A DNA stretch of 64,000 nt from Phaseolus vulgaris (lineage: Eukaryota > Streptophyta > Magnoliopsida > Fabales > Fabaceae): NCBI RefSeq assembly GCF_000499845.2, contig NC_023754.2:7952477-8016476 (forward strand). The letters are read 5' to 3'. The position numbers and the translations under genes were made by a program. Below are positions 57,503 through 64,000 of the stretch, one piece after another; the first letter of the stretch is position 1; the number at the start of each line of letters is the position of its first letter. The notes under the pieces were generated by a model. The model was given only the letters and a program-made list of their open reading frames with translations. It was not told the origin of the DNA and did not search any database.

Positions 57503-58856
57503 AAGCTTTATAAGTAAAAACAAACACGAAGAGCTTTGCAATGTTTCTGTTAAAACAGTTTGAAGGGGGCACTCTTTTTTCCCTAAGGAGGGTTTTTAAT
57601 GAGGCCACCCAATAAAGAAGAGTTTTCAAAGTTTAAAGTGTTTTAGATTGCATGCTTGTTGTTGTTGCGAAAGTTTTGAAGAAAGACCTTGTCACTCGCA
57701 TGTGATTTAAGGCAAGTTTGAAGATATACTGCATGCTTTCTAAAAAGTTTTTAAGTCCCCATCGTTTTTCGACGATTGGCGGCATCAGTTAAAGTTAAAA
57801 GTCCTCATCGTTTTTCGGCGATCGGAGGCACCATCAACGTTTTAAAGACCTCAACGCCCTCGCGCGTTCTGAGGCGAGAAAGAGTAAAAAGTCCTCAGTG
57901 CCTCCAGGGGGGAGAAGATGTAGCCCCTGGGGCAATGTAGAGGCACGAGATAAAAGACCTCCTCGCCGTCGAGCGAGTGCAGGCGAGGAAGAGAAAAAGT
58001 CCTCAGTGCCTCCAGGGGAGAGAAGATGTAGCCCCGGGCAATGTAGAGGCACCGATGAAAAGTCCTCAGTGCCTCCAGGGGAGAGAAGATGTAGCCCCTG
58101 GGGCAATGTAGAGGCACGAGTTAAAGACCTTCTCACCGTCGAGCGAATTCAGGCGAGTTAAAGACCTTCTCGCCGTCGAGCGAGTTCAGGCGAGTTAAAG
58201 ACCTTCTCGCCGTCGAGGGAGTTCAGGCAAGATAAAATCCTTCTCGTCTTGAACGAGTTCAGGTATGGTGTAAAGGGTGGAAGAAGTTCAGAGGGTGGCT
58301 AAGGTAGGTTCGAAGAGAACGCCCAGCCACCCGGTTCCTTGTTCTGAAGCTCAGGGAGGTAGAGAAGGATCCGAAAGGCGCCTCTACCCCCAGATGAGGG
58401 AACAACAGCCAAGTTGTGAAGGCAAGAGGAAGCATACATCGCCAAGACCCTCTGGCGATTAGAAGAAATTCAGGCGATGGCATGAGTAAGGGCCCATTTG
58501 ATGGAGCAGATCAGGTGAACTATGCCTTAAGATATCAGTTGGACTGAAACTTGCTGTCTAGTAAGTAGTTTCACGCTGAAGCTCGTTGCCTTAAGTTCAC
58601 AAATTATTAAGATACTATCGTTCGAGAGTTGGTAGTTTGGTCGAGCTCGAAGCAGTAAGTAAACAGTTATGCCCGCGGAATTGCTAAGTCAATTTTGTTT
58701 AAGCGGTTTTTACAAGAAAAAGCAAGGCAAACAGGGAGATCATATGAAGAAGTAGAAAGATTTATGATAAAGTGGCATCAGTTCAAATACAAAGAAAGAA
58801 AGTTATTACAAAGTTTGTGCAAAGAAAATAGACAAATAAGTGATGGGGGGAAGCAG
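57503..58856. repeat. Element C post-pol region with tandem repeats
   Basis: It has the same GTTTGAAGGGGGCAC and CCCTAAGGAGGGTTTTTAA blocks as element B, then repeats at about 57760-58260. Three ~65-bp units start GTCCTCAGTGCCTCCAGGGG (about 57890, 57999, 58063), the first two separated by a CTCGCCGTCGAGCGAGTGCAGG unit, which then recurs three more times at 58130-58230. No convincing gene was seen. Confidence 0.75.
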
Positions 58857-61444
58857 CTAATCTTCAGAAGGGACGATCTTCCCATCCACCACTTCGTTAC
58901 AAATTGATATCATGGAGAGGTCAAGCTCGGGGTATTGGCAAGAGAATTGCTCCAGGGCAGCATCAAACCCGGTGGCGAGGACTTGGGCGGAGCTCAGCTC
59001 AAGCTCTTCGTTTTGTTGCTTAAGCCCCTCGGTTTGCTGTTTCAGCTCGTCAGCTCGCTTCTTCAGTTTCCCTGCGAGTCTGAGCGAGGCCTTCAACAAC
59101 CTTCTTGTTTTCCTCCCGCGCCTGGGCCAGCTCTGCAGCGATCTTTGCATTTTCCGCTCTAGCTTCGGCGAGCTCAGCCACGGCTTCATCCCTCTCCTTT
59201 TCAACTTTTCCTAGGAGAACCTCCCGATCGACCGACCTCTTCTCAAGGTTCTCTACCTTGGCTGCATCCACCTTAATTGATGACTCCAGGTCAGCCACCT
59301 TGAGACGGTAGGGGACCAACTTGCTCTCCAGCTCGATTTTCTCTTGAGCTAGGAGGTGCAACTTCTGGCGCAGATCGGTGGCCTCCTTACGCGCCACCCT
59401 CAGCTCGGTGCTCATGGCGTCCTCCACCCTCGAGTGTTCAATTTCAGCCATCATGAGGTTGCAAGACAATTTCTCCGCCTCGATCCTTATCAGGCGATTC
59501 TCCTCTTCGAGTATGGAGATATCACCTTGAAGTTTCTTGTTGGAGCTCTCCACAGCTTTTGTTATGATAGAGGGGAGGTCCTCTGCCATCATTTTGAGCC
59601 TGGCTGTGAAGGGCCCCCAGATCCCTTGGACCGCGAAGGGAAGGTTTGCAACCGCTGTTGGTGGAGGCGCTGAAGGAGCCTGGTGCTGGTTCTCGCCACC
59701 ACCCTCTTGAATTGGTTGCTGAGGTTGGGCTTCTTGGCGTGATGGTGACGTGGGGGACTCGGTGATGATTATCGGCGAGTTATGAGCGCCCTCATCCCCA
59801 CCTGGTGCAGCCTCGGCGATTGAGGCAGTTGAAGGAGGACCCTCTCCAGCGGATACGAATGGCGTGGAGGCACTCGGAGGGTTCTCCATGAAGTTGGGCT
59901 CGTTGGCCTCAACCGCAGGAAGTGCAGCCGCCAAGGGCACTGCTTGGACTGGCGGCGTTGGAGCTGGGGGAGAAGGTGGTGTTGGTGTTGGAAGGGCAGG
60001 TGGAGTAGGTGGTGAAGAAGGCGCCACCCTTCTCCTTTTGGTAACGAGGCCGTCCTCAGTCGCCTCATCGTCCTCTTCTTCATCTTCTTGGACCACTTGA
60101 GGAGTTTTCCTCTTTGGTTTCCTCAAGATGAGTTTCTTTCGTTGAGGAGCGGGCAGAGCTTCTGGAGGAGTCGAGCCTTTGGGGGGCGATCTGCCCTGGG
60201 CAGCGGCGATCTCCACCACTGAGTTTGGCACGGTTTGGGACCCCGATGCCAATTTGTGGGTGCGGGCGAGCGCCCTCAGTTCAGCCAATTTTCCTCTGCC
60301 CAACATGAGATCTGCACAGAGCAAAAATATACAAGTAAGCGCAAGGCAAAGGTGAAGTGTATGAATGCGTGTGTAAACGAGTTAAACAGATGGTGCAGGA
60401 AATAAAAACCAAGTCTGGTGCGCATCGAGCAGAACGCCCAATAACAGATAACAGAGATACAACACAAGACAAAAAACCCAGATGTTGAGGTAAGTGCTAA
60501 CCTATGTGAGCTTCGAGTTGGCCCTCGAAGAACTCGAAGGAGATTATGGAGGAGGTGGGAAAGGTTATGTTGGCAGCTGCTACACTCCTCCAGAAAAGGC
60601 AGAGGTCCCTGTCCAACTCGCCCATGTTGTCAGGACTTCTTGGCCTTCTAAAGCTTTCTTTGGAGTCTTTGCTTCCCTTGTTTACCCAGTACAAGGGAAA
60701 GCCATCGAGCAGCGAGGGGTCTTGATTGTTTGGGCGCACTTGGACGAACTTTCCCTTCCAATCTTTATAAGACTGCTGGAAGATAGAGAGGATTGACCTC
60801 CCAGCAATTTCGTTCAGGCTCACCCGAGGGCGATCTCCAGGATTCTTGGCCTCGAACAGGAAAAGGAAGACATCTACCGAGGCCGGTAGTCCCAAGTGCG
60901 CGCACATGATTTGAAACGCCCGCACGAATGCCCAGCTGTTGGGATGGAGCTGGGCAGCGGCGATGTCGAGCTCGGTTAATAGTTCTCGCTCGAAACGAGT
61001 AAAGGGAAGTCGGAGCTTCACCTTCTTGAAGAAAGTAGTGTAGATGAAGCAGAACAACTCGCCGTTGTTCCCCTTGTCATCTGCACAGATTGGCACGTCA
61101 GGAGGACAAGGCAGCACCATCAGTTTGTCGTCGTGCTCCTTGTGGAACGAGAGGTTGGGTTCGTCCCCTTTCTTCAGTCGTAGCACCGCCAGTGCAGAGT
61201 TCACTGAAGAAGTCTCCTTCAGTAAGGTTGGGTTGGCCCATGGGTATAGCTTCTTGTAGTCTGGAGTAGGGATGGAGGCTCCTCCGGCGACTGGTGGAGT
61301 TGCCTGAGCAAGGTTAGGGCGAGAGGTTGCAGGCCTCTCAGCCTGGGAAGAGGAAGCACCAGGTGCTCGTGGTAGGTTATGCGCTTGGGATGGAGGGTTT
61401 CGCGACGAAGGAGGAGGATTCGCGGTGGTCTTTGTACGAGCCAT
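58857..61444 (-). pseudogene. Antisense spliced gene of element C, one frameshift
   Basis: Orthologue of the element B gene. ATG at 61442-61444; exon 1 61444-60502 (314 codons plus one base, donor G|GTTAGC); intron 60501-60312 (190 bp, acceptor TGTGCAG); exon 2 from 60311. Motifs: LPFTRFERELLTELDIAAAQ, LHPNSWAFVRAFQIMCAHLG and LLDGFPLYWVNKG in exon 1. Exon 2 has a P-rich linker then coiled coil. A one-base indel near 59075-59090 shifts the frame, giving a stop at about 59050; the original frame goes on to 58857 (ending VVDGKIVPSED, as in B). A 5' UTR intron (61694-61453) is conserved. Compared with B there is a short extra stretch (NPGDRPRVS region) in exon 1. Confidence 0.8.
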
Positions 61445-62044
61445 CACGGGAACTGCAAGGGAAAAAAGGAAAGAAAGATGAGCGAAGGTTGTAGAAGTCG
61501 ACTCGATTGTGAACGAAGGATGAAAAACGAACGAACGAAAGTTCGTTGTGATGAAAGTAATGGAAGACGAAGCCCTAAGTTACGAAAAGGGGGAAGAAGA
61601 AGAAATAACCCACAGCGTATGCACCAGACAGTTAATGGATGATGCAAATCGGTTAAAATGCAGCAAATATCAACAGAGGAAGTTAAAGAGGTACCTTTCG
61701 ATGATCAGATAAACGTTGAAGGGAGTTGGGGATTGAGAGAGTTGTAGAGCGTCGTGGGTTTGCAGAGGAAACTCAGAGCGTTTTGAGAAAGCAAAGAGAT
61801 GATGAAACAGTGAAAATGAAAGGGGTTTAAGGGTTTTTCAAGCGTTTTCGGGAGCGCAAACGACAGCTAAAGATGACCGTTGATAAAGCCACGTGTCGAG
61901 CGATTGGAAAGGTGTTTGGTGGAGCGTCAGAAAAGCAGAAGGTACGAACGTTTGGAATTTCGCGCCAGCGCCAAGTAGATCAGCTGTGACGTGACCACTT
62001 AGTCTTTTCGCTGGACAAGTCTTCGCTTAAGACTGGGGGGCTTG
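61445..62044 (-). promoter_or_regulatory. Upstream region of the element C antisense gene
   Basis: It holds a 5' UTR intron with donor GAAAG|GTACCT (exon end 61695) and acceptor CTTGCAG (exon start 61452), a pyrimidine-rich leader, and a CACGTGGC G-box (rc of about 61890-61897), all matching element B. The plus-strand polypurine tract AGACTGGGGGGCTTG ends at 62044. Confidence 0.6.
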
Positions 62045-62974
62045 TGTACCGTCCAAGTAGTCGGAAGTGATGACGTGGCAACAAGCTATTATGTAGGCGT
62101 GTTAAGCAGGGCTCATGGCTGGCGGAAGGGAAGGAAGTCGGGGGGCTCGTGTAGTCGCCAATTATTAAGTTGGCGTGCTCCGATCTCTAGCATACCTAAA
62201 TCGACTGTCAACGGGTTTGACATGAAGTCGTCGGATGCGAACCCAGACGACCACATGGTCAGAGATCGCCGAAAGAAGGACATCGCCGAAGGATCAGGGA
62301 AGCTTGTTCCAAGCCCTCGAAGCAGAGGATAAAGTCGTCAGATAGTCATTTCCTAGCTAGCCAGAGGTTGAGGTCGGGGAACAGCTCACCTGGACATGCA
62401 CTATGAAGCAAGTGAAGTAGATCATGAAAGCGGCCGGCGAGACCACAGGGAAGGTATGTATGAAGGCACCCATACTCGCCACGCAGAAGAGATCACGCTC
62501 CAAGGCAGCTTTGCGCTGAGTTGTTCCATGCCTAAGTAACTTAGCCAAAAGCCTGAAGAGTAAGAAGTGGCGCCCAAGTCAACGATGCTCCAGATGGTGA
62601 CACGTGTACAGCTGGATACGAGCCACGTGTCCAGATGTGTAACTGTCAGGAGAGAGAAAGTGAACAGGTATATAAGAGTTTCTAACGAACTTTGAGGTAC
62701 GCACGCGTTTAGATTACTTCTTTTACGCTTGCGAGAACAAGAGTACGCTGAGAGAGATTTTGCACGGTTCCTAAAGTTCCTAGATTTCTCTTAGTAATTT
62801 GGTGGTTCAGTCGCTGACTTGGGCGTCGGAGCGTGATCGGCCGCAGCGGCGCCGTTCTGTCTTTTGCAGGTTCTTGAGGTGAATCATGGTGAAGGACGGA
62901 GGCTAACACGGCGCAGAAGTCGATCCAGGTTTGACGAGGCAAGGTTCTTGCGTCCCGGTCAACAGGAAGGATCA
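62045..62974 (+). repeat. 3' LTR of element C
   Basis: 930 bp, same ends and length as the 5' LTR; ends AACAGGAAGGATCA where the 5' LTR has AACAGGCAGGATCA. Confidence 0.93.
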
Positions 62975-63708
62975 TTTTCGAAGAAGAAACCCCTTCGTAC
63001 AACACATGTAGGTGTTGTTCGCATGGCAGAGGGGGAGAGGCACGAGGTGGTGATTCAGACGAGGGGTCGGAGGAGAAGTTCGGCGAGGAGTTGCTAGAAT
63101 TGGAGGGTTCCGACGCTGATGTTCAACAATATGAGGGGGGGAAAGGAGACGAAGAGTGCTCAGTGAGATTCCTGGCGGAGGACGCGGTGGGGCAAGGGGG
63201 TGGCGCCAGTACAGGTAGCCCTAGTAAGGTCTTGGAGTCTAGGGCTATGAGTAGGTTGCCACTTTTGGAGGAGCTCGTAGGCTGCTCGTGGAAAGCGAGC
63301 GCAGACAGGGCTCATTCTAAGCATGCGCCAGTGCAGAAGGAGGATGGGACATCTAAGGGGTTGCCAACGAATAGTAGGAGTGGAAACGCGTTTGACCTAA
63401 TTGTTAGTGGGCCAACTAAGGCCCAACTACACGAAGGGAGTGAGTTTAGCATCTTTGAGGGATTGGGCTCGAAACAATTGGAAGATGAGCAAACAGGAGG
63501 GGTGCCAATACCAAGGAGCGCACAGACTGGGGTTGAAGGCGCGGTGGAGGCCTGGTTTAGCGATGACTACCACGAAGAGCACGACGACAGCCCTAGGGAA
63601 TGTAATCACAGGTCTTTGTCCATGGTAGAGGCAAGTGGGGGAGACGTCTTTTGCGGAGTGACGATCTCGGAGGAAGACGACGACGGGGGTCGTGTACGCC
63701 GGCGATGA
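62975..63708 (+). pseudogene. LINE ORF1, C-terminal piece
   Basis: From the element C junction one frame is open to TGA at 63706-63708: FEEETPSYNTCRCCSHGRGG followed by a long acidic, low-complexity tail (EELLELEGSDAD, FSDDYHEEHDDSPRE, ISEEDDDGGRVRRR). It continues the ORF1 frame left at 50698. Cysteines at CRCC may be a degraded zinc knuckle. No catalytic LINE ORF2 is visible before the window ends. Confidence 0.6.
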
Positions 63709-64000
63709 GGTTCCCTAAACGACAAAGTGAGCCATCTCCGATCAGCTCAACCATACAGGCGTATCACATCTGCACCAGGACTAGAGCGAAGGCGATTGCC
63801 ACATGCGTAAGGAGTGGAGATGCGAAGAGCATGGCAAAGAAGATTGATGACGGAATGAAGCTGGCGAAGGAGAGCGTGGGTCGCAAATCTGACACCATTA
63901 ACGAAGGGAGAGGGCATCTCAGCGCGGTAGAAGGAAGGAGAAGCACGTTGGAGGACAATTTTCAGGTGGATGTTGTGTCCAGTCGGCAGGATACAAGGGT
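63705..64000 (+). pseudogene. Open frame following LINE ORF1, runs off window
   Basis: ATG at 63705 overlaps the ORF1 stop (ATGA) and opens at least 98 codons to the window end: MRFPKRQSEPSPISSTIQAY, CTRTRAKAIATCVRSGDAKS and more. It may be the ORF1 tail after a frameshift or the spacer before ORF2. No domain is recognised. Confidence 0.4.

Larger units (their letters stand above)
50699..62974 (+). mobile_element. Tat-type Ty3/gypsy retrotransposon, element C (12.3 kb)
   Basis: Two 930-bp LTRs (50699-51628 and 62045-62974) start TGTACCGTCC and end AGGATCA. Flanks are TTTTG (50694-50698) and TTTTC (62975-62979), a target duplication with one change. Removal rejoins the LINE reading frame at a QIVFEEE-type junction. 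The layout equals element B: LTR, gag-pol, tandem repeats, antisense gene, LTR. The LTRs differ at about 15 positions by eye. Confidence 0.93.

Noticed and set aside
1..64000. CRISPR arrays, phage genes, bacterial operons, rRNA or tRNA genes
   Set aside because: None was seen; the short repeats present are LTR, foldback or element-internal tandem repeats of plant type.

Overview
The window is plant nuclear DNA, most likely from a papilionoid legume (an inference from the overall look of the repeats and of the one host gene; no marker gene fixes the species). It holds one recognisable host gene, a nine-exon lipoxygenase on the minus strand (40510-47794). Almost everything else is transposable elements, many nested in one another. 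There are no rRNA or tRNA genes, no CRISPR arrays and no bacterial features.

Left part (1-24032). The window opens inside a Ty3/gypsy element with CRM-type features whose 3' LTR ends at 4466. Next come minus-strand debris: a Tat-type LTR piece, a CRM-like LTR remnant and a Tat integrase fragment. A degenerate Athila-type gypsy element (6847-23938, target duplication TGTGT) follows. A Ty1/copia element on the opposite strand (11050-18895, target duplication AAAAG/AAAAA) splits its reverse transcriptase. The 5' LTR of that copia element is itself interrupted by a solo LTR (17307-18354, target duplication AATCT) related to the first element. The order of insertion is therefore Athila, then copia, then the CRM-like LTR.

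Middle part (24033-48807). A 12.0-kb Tat-type gypsy element (element B, 24033-36055, target duplication AAATG) carries gag-pol on the plus strand. Between pol and its 3' LTR, on the minus strand, lies an intact spliced gene of about 810 codons. After a non-coding stretch with a probable minus-strand copia LTR and a receptor-kinase fragment comes the lipoxygenase. Five copies of one AT-rich foldback repeat lie in the lipoxygenase introns and just past its 3' end.

Right part (48808-64000). A LINE first ORF (RRM and DUF4283-like regions) has been hit by a Tat-like LTR (48921-49790) and by a second full Tat element (element C, 50699-62974). Element C is a sister of element B. Its gag-pol is broken by several stops and frameshifts, and its copy of the antisense spliced gene has one frameshift. 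The LINE resumes at 62975 and runs off the window.

The most interesting system is the antisense two-coding-exon gene shared by elements B and C, with matching splice sites, intron phases and a 5' UTR intron. Other notable points are the recurrent motif AAACAATCGGTTGTTT in the copia element, the polyprotein frame that runs into the CRM-like LTR, and several peculiarities of the lipoxygenase gene.
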